Shown: positions 27,632-36,489 of the stretch, in pieces
How positions within the stretch are numbered: the first letter of the stretch is position 1
Layout: every line of letters begins with the position of its first letter
Assembly: GCF_012927355.1 (NCBI RefSeq)
Contig: NZ_JABBGK010000006.1
Location: 62,001 to 126,000 of the forward strand
From: Rhizobium terricola
Lineage (GTDB): Bacteria; Pseudomonadota; Alphaproteobacteria; Rhizobiales; Rhizobiaceae
Direction of reading: 5' to 3'
Length of the DNA: 64,000 nucleotides
Translations under genes and position numbers: made by a program
Notes under the pieces: generated by a model
The model's database searches: none
What the model saw: only the letters and a program-made list of their open reading frames with translations
What the model was told of the DNA's origin: nothing

Positions 27632-28629
27632 TCGGCAACGACGGCTGTCACGATGATCATGCCCTTGATGATTTCCTGGTAGTAGGCGTCGACCCGGAGG
27701 AAGGTGAAGCCGGAGGTCATCACGCCGAGGATGATGGTGCCGATCACGGTGCCGGTGATGCGGCCGGCGCCGCCCGAGAGCGAAGTGCCGCCGATGACGG
27801 CTGCCGCAATCGCGTCGAGTTCGTACATGACGCCCATGCCGGCCTGTGCAGTCTGGGCGCGGGCGGCGGTCACGACACCGGCGAGGCCCGCCAGCATGCC
27901 GGCAATCGCATAGACCTTGATCAGGTGTGCCTCGACATTGATACCGGACACGCGGGCCGCCTGAACGTTGGCGCCGATCGCATAGGTGAACTTGCCGTAG
28001 CGGGTGTAGCGCAGGGCGATGTGGAAGATCATCGCGACGACGAGGAAGACCACCACCGGCCAGATGCCCGTGCCGATGAAGTTGAACTGGTCGGTCAGGC
28101 CGGAGACCGGCTGGCCCTTGGTGTACCATTTCGAGATGCCGCGTGCCGTCACCATCATGCCGAGCGTGGCGATGAAGGGCGGGATCTTGGTCCTGGCGAT
28201 CAGCTGGCCGTTGATGAAGCCGGCGAGCAGGCCGACGGCGATGCCGAGCCCGATCGGAATGAAGAAGGGCAGGTCGGTCAGGCTCGGATAGAGCGCGCGG
28301 GACCAGGTCGACGACTGGGCAAGGCTCGCGGTGAACATCGCCGTCATGCCGACGACGGAGCCCGACGACAGGTCGATGCCGCCGGTGATGATGACCTGCG
28401 TCACGCCGACCGAGATGATGCCGATGACCGAGACCTGCAGGATCATGATGGTCAGGCGCTGCGGGTTCGCCAGGAAGCTCTGGCCGACGAATACCCAGCC
28501 GAGGACCTCGAAGACCAGCGCGATGCCGATCAGCACGAGGAAGATGTTCGCTTCCGGCGGGATGCGGCGATGTTGGGGCTTGCCGGTCTTCAGGTCGACC
28601 TCGCCCTTGGCCACGGTTTTGCTGTTCAT
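27601..28629 (-). CDS. iatP: Inositol-type CUT2 ABC transporter permease
   Basis: The 342-residue RbsC-like inner-membrane protein begins [14 protein letters not shown] and has about eight to ten helices, with family motifs [40 protein letters not shown] and [18 protein letters not shown]. It lies 37 bp after the ATPase gene and is last in the ibpA-iatA-iatP order known from Caulobacter inositol uptake. The basic tail (YRQKKRKV) is the part repeated at the islet's left end. Ribose or another sugar is possible, but the surrounding iol genes and the IolR-type site favour inositol. Confidence 0.87.
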   Translation of the reverse strand: MNSKTVAKGEVDLKTGKPQHRRIPPEANIFLVLIGIALVFEVLGWVFVGQSFLANPQRLTIMILQVSVIGIISVGVTQVIITGGIDLSSGSVVGMTAMFTASLAQSSTWSRALYPSLTDLPFFIPIGLGIAVGLLAGFINGQLIARTKIPPFIATLGMMVTARGISKWYTKGQPVSGLTDQFNFIGTGIWPVVVFLVVAMIFHIALRYTRYGKFTYAIGANVQAARVSGINVEAHLIKVYAIAGMLAGLAGVVTAARAQTAQAGMGVMYELDAIAAAVIGGTSLSGGAGRITGTVIGTIILGVMTSGFTFLRVDAYYQEIIKGMIIVTAVVADVYRQKKRKV

Positions 28630-28666
28630 TGTTTCCTCCCTCAAAGGTTCACGACCGCAGGCCGGC

Positions 28667-30205
28667 TCAACGGGCCGCCAGGTCCATGACCTTGATCTGT
28701 GTGGCTTCCGCACGGTCGAGGAAGCCGGTGACGCGGCCTTCATGCATGACCATGACGCGATCGCTCATGCCGAGCACTTCCGGCATCTCCGACGAAATCA
28801 TGATGACGGCGACGCCGTTCCTGGTCATCTCGGTGACGAGGCGGTGGATCTCCGCCTTGGCGCCGACGTCGATGCCGCGCGTCGGCTCGTCAAGGATCAG
28901 GATGCGCGGATTGGTGAGCATCCAGCGGCCGATCAGCACCTTCTGCTGGTTGCCGCCCGAAAGGTTCTCGATGCGCTCCGCCAGGTTCGGGGTCTTGACC
29001 CTCAGCTTGCGGCACATCTCCTCGCATTCGGCGGTCAGATCCGCCTGCGTGACGAAGCCCTTGCTGACAAACCTGTCCTGCAGGACGGCGAGCTGCATGT
29101 TTTCCAGAACGCTCAGGATCAGCAGGCAGCCGGTGTCCTTGCGGTCCTCCGTGAGGAAGGCCATGCGATTGCGGATCGCTTCCGTCGGGCTTGTGATGGA
29201 GACGGGCTTTCCGTCGATCTCGATCGTGCCGGACGAGGCAGGCGTCACGCCGAAAATGGTCTCGGCGACGTTGGAGCGGCCGGAGCCGACGAGGCCTGCA
29301 ACACCGAGGATCTCGCCCGCCCGCACGTCGAAGGACACGTCGCGGAAGACGCCGTCGAGCGTCAGGTTCTTGACCGACAGCACGACCTCGCCCAGCGGAA
29401 CGTCCTCCTTGGGGAACATCTGGGTGATTTCGCGGCCGACCATCATGCGGATGATGTCGTCGCGCGTCACGTCGGTCGAGGCGTGGGTGCCGATATACTT
29501 GCCGTCGCGGAAGACCGAGAACTCGTCGGCGATCTCGAACAGTTCGCTCATTTTGTGGGTGATGTAGACGATGCCGATGCCCTGGTCGCGCAGGCTGCGG
29601 ATGATCTGGAACAGATGCTCCACCTCGCGCTCCGTCAGCGCCGAGGTCGGCTCGTCCATGATCAGCACATCTGATTCATAGGAGACCGCCTTGGCAATCT
29701 CGACCATCTGCCGGTTGGCGACCGAGAGTTCGCCGACGCGGGTCTCGGGGTGAATGGTGATATTGAGCCGGTTGAAGAGTTCGGCCGTCTTGCGGTTCAT
29801 CTCGCGATGATCGACGAAGCCGAAGCGGTTGAGCGGCTCGCGGCGAATCCAGATGTTCTCGGCGACCGTCATCGGTGACATCAGGTTCAATTCCTGATGG
29901 ATCATGGCGATGCCGTTCTCCAGCGCGTCGAGCGGCGATTCCAGGCGGATGTCGACGCCCTTCAGCTGAACGGTGCCCTTGTCCGGATGGTAGATGCCGG
30001 CGAGGATCTTCATCAGCGTCGACTTGCCGGCGCCGTTCTCGCCCATCAGCGCATGCACGCTGCCGCGCTTGAGGCGGAAGGTCACGTCATCGAGGGCAAC
30101 GACACCGGGAAACTCCTTGCGGACGCCCTCGGCGACCAGAAGATACTCGGCAGTGGGTACGGCGCCGCTCTTGCGGACAGCGGCCATCGTTGTCGGACTG
30201 ACCAT
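28667..30205 (-). CDS. iatA: Inositol-type CUT2 ABC transporter ATPase
   Basis: The 512-residue protein has two fused ABC domains, as in RbsA. The first has Walker [10 protein letters not shown], signature LSVANRQ and [11 protein letters not shown]; the second has the weaker GLVGSGRSN and [14 protein letters not shown] with [15 protein letters not shown]. It energises uptake with the permease at 27601-28629 and the binding protein at 30276-31205. The first domain's signature departs from LSGGQ, which is normal for this family. Confidence 0.9.
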   Translation of the reverse strand: MVSPTTMAAVRKSGAVPTAEYLLVAEGVRKEFPGVVALDDVTFRLKRGSVHALMGENGAGKSTLMKILAGIYHPDKGTVQLKGVDIRLESPLDALENGIAMIHQELNLMSPMTVAENIWIRREPLNRFGFVDHREMNRKTAELFNRLNITIHPETRVGELSVANRQMVEIAKAVSYESDVLIMDEPTSALTEREVEHLFQIIRSLRDQGIGIVYITHKMSELFEIADEFSVFRDGKYIGTHASTDVTRDDIIRMMVGREITQMFPKEDVPLGEVVLSVKNLTLDGVFRDVSFDVRAGEILGVAGLVGSGRSNVAETIFGVTPASSGTIEIDGKPVSITSPTEAIRNRMAFLTEDRKDTGCLLILSVLENMQLAVLQDRFVSKGFVTQADLTAECEEMCRKLRVKTPNLAERIENLSGGNQQKVLIGRWMLTNPRILILDEPTRGIDVGAKAEIHRLVTEMTRNGVAVIMISSEMPEVLGMSDRVMVMHEGRVTGFLDRAEATQIKVMDLAAR

Positions 30206-30275
30206 GGCAAATCTCCTCGCGCTTCATGCGGTGGGATGCGGGCCTGAGCCCGCATCCGCTTGATCTCGGAAGGGA

Positions 30276-31205
30276 TCAGTTCTTGCTCTGGTAGTCCTTG
30301 AGGTTGGCCGGGGTGACCAGTTCGAAGGGAATGTAGACCTTCTTGTCGACGGCTTCGCCCTTGGCGAGCTTGAGCGCCGCGTCGACCGAGCCCTTGCCCT
30401 GGCCGGCCGCGTTCTGGAACACGGTGACGTCGAGGTCGCCGGCTTCCATGGCAGCAAGAGCGTCCTGGGTCGCGTCGACACCGGCGACGACATAGTCCTT
30501 CATGTCCTTGCCGGCTGCCTTCAGCGCCTGGATGGCGCCAATCGCCATTTCGTCGTTGTTGGCGATGACGGCGTTGAACTCGAGACCGGCGGAGAGCCAG
30601 TTGGTCACGAGGTCGGCGCCCTGGGTGCGCGACCAGTTGGCGGTCTGCTCTTCGACGATCTCGATGCCCTTGCACTCGTCGGTCGCCAGTACGTTATGAA
30701 CGTCCTGGGTACGCATGCGGGCGGCCTGGTTGGAAAGCTCGCCCATCATGACGACGGCCTTGCCCTTGCCGCCGAGCAGCTTGCAGACTTCCTGGGTTTC
30801 GAGCGTGCCGGACTCTTCTTCGTTCGAGGCGACGAACGCCTGCTTCTCCGGCAGTTCGTTGACGTTGACCGGCTCGCGGTTGACGTAGACCAGCGGAATG
30901 CCGGCGTCGGCGGCGATCTTCGACATGGCGGCGGTCGCATCGGTGTCGACCGGGTTGACGATGATGGCCTGTACGCCGGCTGCGATGAAGTTCTGGATCT
31001 GGCTCTGCTGCTTGGCGACGTCGTTCTGTGCGTCTTCAACCTGCAGCGTCACGCCGTCGAGCGTTTTGGCGTAGTCCTGCATGCCGTTGCGCAGGACGGT
31101 CAGGAAGTTGTCGTCGAACAGGGCCATGGATACGCCGATGGTTTCGGCATGGGCGGCCGTGCTCAAGAGAACAGACATGGCGGCGCCCAGAATAAGCTTC
31201 TTCAT
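30276..31205 (-). CDS. ibpA: Inositol-type periplasmic binding protein (IbpA/MocB-like)
   Basis: The 309-residue protein has a signal peptide (LILGAAMSVLLSTAAHAETI) and a type I periplasmic binding fold (GVSMALFDDNFLTVLRNGM, AIIVNPVDTDATAAMSKIA, NDEMAIGAIQALKAAGKDM, GVDATQDALAAMEAGD). The pattern fits the RbsB/IbpA group. Given the mocDEF genes 2.5 kb away, binding of rhizopine (MocB-like) as well as myo-inositol is possible. It is the first gene of the transporter operon, with a perfect IolR-type palindrome 245 bp upstream. Confidence 0.85.
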   Translation of the reverse strand: MKKLILGAAMSVLLSTAAHAETIGVSMALFDDNFLTVLRNGMQDYAKTLDGVTLQVEDAQNDVAKQQSQIQNFIAAGVQAIIVNPVDTDATAAMSKIAADAGIPLVYVNREPVNVNELPEKQAFVASNEEESGTLETQEVCKLLGGKGKAVVMMGELSNQAARMRTQDVHNVLATDECKGIEIVEEQTANWSRTQGADLVTNWLSAGLEFNAVIANNDEMAIGAIQALKAAGKDMKDYVVAGVDATQDALAAMEAGDLDVTVFQNAAGQGKGSVDAALKLAKGEAVDKKVYIPFELVTPANLKDYQSKN

Positions 31206-31449
31206 GATATTTCCTCCTCAAACGGTGTCCGGCGTCACCTTCTCCTGCCGGAGACCGGATTTCGTCCGGCCGTGCACTTGTCCCGCGCTCCCGACGCGCC
31301 GGAAAACGGAATGAAAAGACCGCCAGTCCGGAAATGCAGATAATTTATTCCATTTTTTGTTTCGCCCGTCAACGGCGCAGATGCGTCGGACAGGCAGATT
31401 TCCGCTACCTGACGGGAAATGTGGAGAAAAACGCAGTTTTGCGCCTGTT

Positions 31450-31477
31450 CATAAATGGAATTTCCGTTCCATTTATG
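31450..31477. promoter_or_regulatory. Perfect IolR-type operator upstream of ibpA
   Basis: Arms CATAAATGGAA (31450-31460) and its exact complement (31467-31477) flank a 6-base spacer. The core reads GGAA-N6-TTCC, matching the published rhizobial IolR motif at all 8 positions. It lies 245 bp upstream of the ibpA start, so repression may need a promoter located here or an intermediate transcript. Confidence 0.65.
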
Positions 31478-31563
31478 GGCGCGAAAGATTGTCGAAGCGG
31501 GTCTTGGGGAAGAAAATCGGCGCAGGGCGCCCCGGTTGCCGAAACGGCAGGGCCGGATTGACG

Positions 31564-31597
31564 CGGGCGGGCGGGCCGAAAGGTACCCGCCCGCCCG
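31564..31597. terminator. GC-rich hairpin after the IolI-like gene
   Basis: A 12-bp perfect stem (CGGGCGGGCGGG and complement, 10-base loop) lies just past the stop at 31606 on the minus strand. It lacks a T-run, so it may stabilise the mRNA 3' end or act as a weak terminator. Confidence 0.45.
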
Positions 31598-31605
31598 TGC
31601 GGTGC

Positions 31606-32415
31606 TCAGATCGCTACGCTGATATAGGTCATGCTGGCCTTCACGGCTGCGCCCGGATCGGCCAGCGCATGCACGGTTTCGGCGAAGGGTTCGAAGGAGA
31701 GGGGCCCGCGGTAGCCGTCCGCGTCGAGGGCGCGGATCTGTCCGGCATTGTCGAGCCGGTCGTCGCCGTCGACCAGAACGCGATGGCTGTCGCGCATGTC
31801 GGAGACGGAGACGTCCGGATCCGTGACGCCGGAGATATGCACGAGCCCGGTCAGTTCCGGGAAGAGTGCCGGTTCGCCTGCGAGGTGGTGATGGAACGTG
31901 TCGTGGACGAGCCTGAAGACCTCGCCGCCGCCGACTGCCCGGATGGCGTCCGCCGCCTCCTGCTTCGAACGCAGCGAGCAGATCTCGAAGCCGAGGGGCT
32001 CGACCAGGCCGATGATGCCGGTCGCTTCAAGGCGCGGCTTCAATGCGGTGAGCGCTTCGCGCAGGTTCTGCTGGCGCTGGCCGTCCTCCTGGCCGGTGCC
32101 GTCGTTCTTCGGCACGAGCACCAGCGCCCGGGCGCCGCAGGCATGCGCATAGGCGATCAGTTCGTCGGCCTCGCGGGCGCGCGTTTCGTTCCATTCGTTG
32201 AAGCGCTGAAGGGCGTTGATCGAGATGATCTCGATGCCGCGGTCCTCGGCCAGCTTGCGAATCTCTTCGGGCGCGGTGCCGTCGAGGATGGCGTTGCCGG
32301 CGAGGTCGTTGCGGATCTCGACGGCGCGGATGCCGAGCGAAAGCGTGAGATCGAAGAAGTCTGCGATCTTCAGCGACGGCGTGGTCATGTGGTTGAGTGC
32401 GAATTGCAGAGACAT
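31606..32415 (-). CDS. TIM-barrel isomerase/epimerase, IolI- or MocC-like
   Basis: The 269-residue AP-endonuclease-2-fold protein begins MSLQFALNHMTTPSLKI and carries IEIISINALQRFNEWNE, the metal-site motifs LVEPLGFEIC (Glu), RLVHDTFHHHLAGE (Asp/His), LVHISGVTD (His) and LSFEPFAE (Glu). This is close to IolI (2-keto-myo-inositol isomerase) and also resembles MocC of rhizopine catabolism. It is much shorter in pattern and unlike the iolE at 20299. It lies downstream of the LacI gene on the same strand with a 164-bp gap holding operator-like repeats. The exact reaction is inferred. Confidence 0.75.
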   Translation of the reverse strand: MSLQFALNHMTTPSLKIADFFDLTLSLGIRAVEIRNDLAGNAILDGTAPEEIRKLAEDRGIEIISINALQRFNEWNETRAREADELIAYAHACGARALVLVPKNDGTGQEDGQRQQNLREALTALKPRLEATGIIGLVEPLGFEICSLRSKQEAADAIRAVGGGEVFRLVHDTFHHHLAGEPALFPELTGLVHISGVTDPDVSVSDMRDSHRVLVDGDDRLDNAGQIRALDADGYRGPLSFEPFAETVHALADPGAAVKASMTYISVAI

Positions 32416-32562
32416 GGGTTTCCTTGTTCCTCCCAGACGGGCGACGGTCTCCGCATGGGGAGACGGGCCGGTGCCGAGGCGGGAATTGAGCAAATCTCTT
32501 GACGTCAGTCAAAGGCCGCCCGAGAGGAGGGTCCATCATTCCTGCAAGATAGTCGAACCGGT

Positions 32563-32580
32563 ATGATGGAAATCCATCAT
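32563..32580. promoter_or_regulatory. LacI-type operator candidate between lacI and iolI-like gene
   Basis: ATGATGGA and its exact complement are separated by AA (18 bp). It touches the last base of the LacI regulator gene and lies 148 bp upstream of the IolI-like start. The half-site TCCATCAT recurs at 32532-32539 and at the LacI start (33628-33635). A related repeat, CATCA-AA-TGATG, lies at 33646-33657 in the divergent lacI/mocD promoter. Confidence 0.5.
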
Positions 32581-33635
32581 CATATGTTTTCGGAGATGAA
32601 CAGGTCGAAGGGCAGGAAGGTCTGGCCGGGAATGCTCGCCTCGCCCCGTTCGATCGCGCCGATCATCAGTCGCACCGTCTCGGCGGTGAGTGCCGCGACC
32701 GGTGTGGCGATGACGGCGGTTGCTATGTCGTCGGCCAGCGCCTCGCGGCTTTCGGGCGTCAGTTCGTTGACGACCGCTGCCACACGCCCGGCGCAGTTTT
32801 CCTCGCGAAGCGCTGCGATCGCGCCTTCCATGCCGCCGCCGCAGGGATAGAGGCCGATGAGGTCCGGATGTTGCTGCAGGAGGTTGAGCGTCGCCTCGTG
32901 GGTGATTTCCGGCGTGTCGAGATTGATCTGTGTTTCCAGCACTTCGAAGCCGGGGGCGTTTTCCCGGAAATAGGAGCGGAAGCCGATTTCGCGCATTTCG
33001 TGGCCCAGGAAACGGTGGCTCCCGACGAAGCAGGCCACCTTGCCGGGCTTCCTGGCGGCCTTGGCGATCAGCCAGGCTGCGGTGCGCCCGACCTTGCGGT
33101 TGTTCAGTCCTACATAACCTTCGCGGACGCCGGCGGCAAAATCGGAGAGCAGCGAGAAGACCGGAATGCCGCGGCCCTTGAGTTCGTCGATCGCGGCCGT
33201 GATGCCGGGATAGTCGGGGGCGACGAGCGCGATCGCCTGGCAGCGGTTCGCCATCGCGCGGAGCTTTTCACCGATCGCCGCGGGCGTCGAGGCGGTTGTG
33301 TATTCGATCTGACTGGTGATGCGGGCGGTCGTCGCCTGCTCGCATGCCTCGGCGAAGCCTGTCTCGACGTTCTGATAGAAGGCCTGCGCCGGTTTCTGCA
33401 GCAGGAAACCCAGCCGGTAGTGGGGAAGATCCTCGAAGGCTCGCTGCCGTATCAGGCTTGCGGCATGATAGCCGATCTCGCGGGCCGCCTCGTAAACCCT
33501 TCGTGCCGTCTCCTCCCTGACCGGCAACCTGCCGTTCAATACCCGGTCGATGGTCGCCACGCTGACGCCGGACCGTTCCGCCAGATCCTTGATCGTCGGA
33601 CGACGGCGTTGAGACTTCTTGATTGAATCCATCAT
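32580..33635 (-). CDS. LacI-family transcriptional regulator
   Basis: The 351-residue regulator starts MMDSIKKSQRRRPTIKDLA; an upstream GTG at 33644 is also possible. The HTH is TIKDLAERSGVSVATIDRVLNG, followed by the hinge and a periplasmic-binding-like sensor domain (YRLGFLLQKPAQAFYQNVE, AIALVAPDYPGITAAID, GLYPCGGGMEGAIAALRE). Such domains bind sugars or polyols. It is divergent from mocDEF and upstream of the IolI-like gene, so it probably controls this rhizopine/inositol-related set. It differs from MocR, which is a GntR-type regulator. Confidence 0.85.
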   Translation of the reverse strand: MMDSIKKSQRRRPTIKDLAERSGVSVATIDRVLNGRLPVREETARRVYEAAREIGYHAASLIRQRAFEDLPHYRLGFLLQKPAQAFYQNVETGFAEACEQATTARITSQIEYTTASTPAAIGEKLRAMANRCQAIALVAPDYPGITAAIDELKGRGIPVFSLLSDFAAGVREGYVGLNNRKVGRTAAWLIAKAARKPGKVACFVGSHRFLGHEMREIGFRSYFRENAPGFEVLETQINLDTPEITHEATLNLLQQHPDLIGLYPCGGGMEGAIAALREENCAGRVAAVVNELTPESREALADDIATAVIATPVAALTAETVRLMIGAIERGEASIPGQTFLPFDLFISENI

Positions 33636-33762
33636 AATCTTCACTCATCAAATGATGTCAAAAGATAGAAACTATCATAGCCCGATTGTTGCAGGAGGAA
33701 AGTGCTTTTATCTTCGAGGCAGTGAGATGAGCTGAAAAGCGCCAGCCTGGAGGAGGATGACG

Positions 33763-34866
33763 ATGACGACAGCGACAGCGGCAATCGGATCGAAGCGGGA
33801 CTACAGCCTGACGGGGCGCGATGCGCAGCGGGCCGTGGAGATCGGGCTTGCCTCGGCCGAGTGGTACCATACCGACGTCCCGCGCAAGCAGATGAAGGAG
33901 CTGATGCAGCGTTTGGACGGTCCTGCCATTCGCGATACCGCGATCTGGCTCGGCTCGATGGCGCTGTTTGCCGGCCTCGGCGTCTATTTCTGGGGATCGT
34001 GGATCGCCGTCCCGTTCTTCCTCGCCTACGGCGTGCTCTACGGTTCGGCTTCGGACAGCCGGTGGCATGAATGCAGCCACGGTACGGCTTTCAAGACCCC
34101 GTGGATGAACAAGGTCGTCTACCAGATCGCCTGCTTCATGATCATGCGCAATCCGGTCACCTGGCGCTGGAGCCATGCCCGCCACCACACGGACACCGTG
34201 ATCGTCGGCCGCGATCCCGAAATCGCCGTCATGCGGCCGCCGGATCTGGCGCGCCTTATCCTCAATTTCTTCGGTCTGCTCGATGCCTGGCATGCGATGA
34301 CCGACATGGTCCGCAACGCCTTCGGCCATCTCAGTGCCGCCGAAAAGTCGTTCATTCCGGACATGGAGCAGGGCAAGGTCGTCACGGCCGCGCGCATCTG
34401 GCTGGCGATCTATGCCGCGACGCTTTTCGCCGCCTTTGCCATGGGCTCGATCCTGCCGCTGATGCTGATCGGCCTGCCGCGGCTTTACGGTGCCTGGCAT
34501 CATGTCATGACCGGCCTTCTGCAGCATGGCGGACTGGCTGACAACGTCGTCGACCACCGGCTGAACAGCCGTACCGTCTACATGAACCCGATCAGCCGGT
34601 TCATCTACTGGAACATGAACTATCACGTCGAGCACCACATGTTCCCAATGGTGCCGTATCACGCACTGCCGCAGTTGCACACGCTGATCAAGCACGACCT
34701 GCCGGTCGCCAATCCGTCGATGCTCGACGGCTATCGCGAGATGATCCCGGCCTTCCTGCGCCAGCTTCGCAACGAGGACTACTTCCTCAAGCGTGCGCTG
34801 CCGCCGACGGCGCGGCCGTATCGCGAGGAATTCCATGCCGCGCCGGTGGCGGCGGCTGCCGAATAA
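33763..34866 (+). CDS. mocD: Membrane di-iron oxygenase, MocD-like (fatty acid desaturase family)
   Basis: The 367-residue membrane protein has the three His boxes of the desaturase/hydroxylase family: HECSH (102-106), HARHH (138-142) and HVEHH (288-292), and hydrophobic segments around 60-95 and 205-235. GGAGGAGG directly abuts an ATG at 33757, so the next ATG at 33763, with 6-base spacing, is the better start. In Rhizobium leguminosarum MocD, MocE and MocF are required for catabolism of the methylated rhizopine. The immediate neighbours here are a MocE-family ferredoxin and a reductase, so it probably demethylates 3-O-methyl-scyllo-inosamine. A lipid desaturase is the alternative. Confidence 0.8.
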   Translation: MTTATAAIGSKRDYSLTGRDAQRAVEIGLASAEWYHTDVPRKQMKELMQRLDGPAIRDTAIWLGSMALFAGLGVYFWGSWIAVPFFLAYGVLYGSASDSRWHECSHGTAFKTPWMNKVVYQIACFMIMRNPVTWRWSHARHHTDTVIVGRDPEIAVMRPPDLARLILNFFGLLDAWHAMTDMVRNAFGHLSAAEKSFIPDMEQGKVVTAARIWLAIYAATLFAAFAMGSILPLMLIGLPRLYGAWHHVMTGLLQHGGLADNVVDHRLNSRTVYMNPISRFIYWNMNYHVEHHMFPMVPYHALPQLHTLIKHDLPVANPSMLDGYREMIPAFLRQLRNEDYFLKRALPPTARPYREEFHAAPVAAAAE

Positions 34867-34890
34867 TCGATTGCCTGGGAGGAAAAGACC

Positions 34891-35208
34891 ATGAGCGACA
34901 ATTGGGTAAGGGCCTGCGCGATCGATGACGTCGACGAGGAAGACGTCATCCGCTTCGACCACAACGGCCAGACGTTCGCGATCTATCGCAGCCCCGACGA
35001 CGAGTTCTTCGCGACCGACGGACTGTGCACCCACGAGAAGATCCATCTCGCCGACGGCCTGGTGATGGACGACATCATCGAATGTCCGAAACACAACGGC
35101 CGCTTCAGCTACAAGACGGGTCAGGCCAAGGGCGCCCCGGTCTGCGTCAACCTCAAGACCTATCCGGTCAAGGTCGAGGCCGGCGACGTCTTTATCGGGC
35201 TGGAGTGA
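34891..35208 (+). CDS. mocE: MocE-family Rieske [2Fe-2S] ferredoxin
   Basis: The 105-residue protein has the Rieske cluster ligands Cys46-x-His48 (GLCTHEK) and Cys65-x-x-His68 (ECPKHNGRF). The short single-domain form with the tail VCVNLKTYPVKVEAGDV is typical of the MocE family. It would pass electrons from the reductase encoded 5 bp downstream to the MocD-like oxygenase. It lies 24 bp after mocD and has a GGGAGG ribosome site. Confidence 0.9.
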   Translation: MSDNWVRACAIDDVDEEDVIRFDHNGQTFAIYRSPDDEFFATDGLCTHEKIHLADGLVMDDIIECPKHNGRFSYKTGQAKGAPVCVNLKTYPVKVEAGDVFIGLE

Positions 35209-35213
35209 CGGTC

Positions 35214-36443
35214 ATGACCGAGCACATCGTCATAGTCGGTGCCGGTCTCTGCGGGGCGAGGGCAGCCTTCGCTCTTCGCGGGCTCGGGTTTGCCGGCAGC
35301 GTCACGTTGGTCGGCGAAGAGCTGCTGCCGCCCTACGAGCGGCCGCCGCTTTCGAAGCAGACCCTGATCGACGAGCCTGAGCCGCGTGTGATCGCGGCCG
35401 GGGACGATTACCGGAGCGCCGGCATCCGGCTCGTCACCGGCGAGCGGGTCGATAAGATCGACCGTGCGGGATCTCGCGTGCTGCTTTCCGGGGGAGAACA
35501 ACTCGCCTATGACCGGCTTCTTCTCGCGACCGGCGCACGGCCCCGCCCGTTCCCGGGTGTTGCCGAGGGGAGCGAACGTATCCTGACGCTCCGCAGTCAC
35601 GCGGATGCGGCGACCATCCGCAGCCGGCTGGTGTCTGGCGTGCGGCTCGCCGTCATCGGCGGCGGCTTTATCGGTCTCGAGCTTGCCGCGACTGCGCGGC
35701 GCCTCGGCGCCGAGGTGACGGTGATCGAGGGACAGCCCCGGCTGCTTTCGCGCGGCGTTCCGGCCGAAATTGCCGACGTCGTCGCGCTTAGGCACAAGGC
35801 CGAGGGCGTCAAGGTGCTGTGCGGTACGGCGATCGCGAGCCTGGCGGAAGAACCGGACGAGGTCTCGGTGCAGCTGGCTGATGGCCGCATCGTCCGGGCC
35901 GATCTGGTGGTGGCCGGCATCGGGGCCATTCCCAATACCGCCCTTGCCGAACAGGCCGGGCTTGCAATCGAAAACGGCATCGCAGTCGACGCGCGCCTTG
36001 AGACGTCCGATCCGAAGATCTTCGCGGCCGGCGATTGCTGTTCCTTTCCGCTGGCACTCTATGGCGACAGACGGGTTCGGCTCGAATCCTGGCGCAATGC
36101 GCAGGACCAGGGCCACCTCGCTGCCGCGAACATGCTGGGCGACAGCGTCGAAAACCCCGGCGTGCCGTGGTTCTGGTCGGATCAGTACGATCTCACCTTG
36201 CAGATCGCCGGCCTTGCGGAGGGCGCGTCGACCACGGTGCGGCGGGATCTCGGCGAGGAGGCGTTCATCCTCTTTCACCTCGATCCCGAGGGGCGGTTGC
36301 TCGCCGCAAGCGGCATCGGCCGCGGCAATGCGGTCGCGCGCGACATACGGCTTGCGGAAATGCTGATCGCGGCGCGGGCATGCCCGGATCCGGCATCGCT
36401 TGCCTCTGCAGACACCAAGCTTAAGAAGCTGCTCGCCGCCTGA
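35214..36443 (+). CDS. mocF: Ferredoxin reductase, MocF-like
   Basis: The 409-residue flavoprotein has an FAD motif (HIVIVGAGLCGARAAFAL), an NAD(P)H motif (LAVIGGGFIGLELAATARR) and the second FAD motif (IFAAGDCCSFPLALYGDRR). The C-terminal reductase domain contains VPWFWSDQYDLTLQIAG, typical of Rieske and putidaredoxin-type reductases. The ATG at 35214 is 5 bp after the mocE stop. It completes a three-part oxygenase system with mocD and mocE. Confidence 0.87.
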   Translation: MTEHIVIVGAGLCGARAAFALRGLGFAGSVTLVGEELLPPYERPPLSKQTLIDEPEPRVIAAGDDYRSAGIRLVTGERVDKIDRAGSRVLLSGGEQLAYDRLLLATGARPRPFPGVAEGSERILTLRSHADAATIRSRLVSGVRLAVIGGGFIGLELAATARRLGAEVTVIEGQPRLLSRGVPAEIADVVALRHKAEGVKVLCGTAIASLAEEPDEVSVQLADGRIVRADLVVAGIGAIPNTALAEQAGLAIENGIAVDARLETSDPKIFAAGDCCSFPLALYGDRRVRLESWRNAQDQGHLAAANMLGDSVENPGVPWFWSDQYDLTLQIAGLAEGASTTVRRDLGEEAFILFHLDPEGRLLAASGIGRGNAVARDIRLAEMLIAARACPDPASLASADTKLKKLLAA

Positions 36444-36489
36444 GGCGGGCAGCGTGAAGGCCAATATTTCATCGATCGCCGGAGAGACC

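Larger units (their letters stand above)
31206..31605. other. 400-bp gap upstream of ibpA
   Basis: No credible gene is visible. The region is AT-rich at 31330-31480, holds the perfect operator-like palindrome at 31450-31477 and ends in a GC hairpin at 31564-31597. The ibpA promoter must lie here. Confidence 0.7.

Noticed and set aside
31334-31561. 75-codon plus-strand frame upstream of ibpA
   Set aside because: It covers the operator palindrome and an AT-rich promoter region, has no ribosome site and no recognisable pattern.
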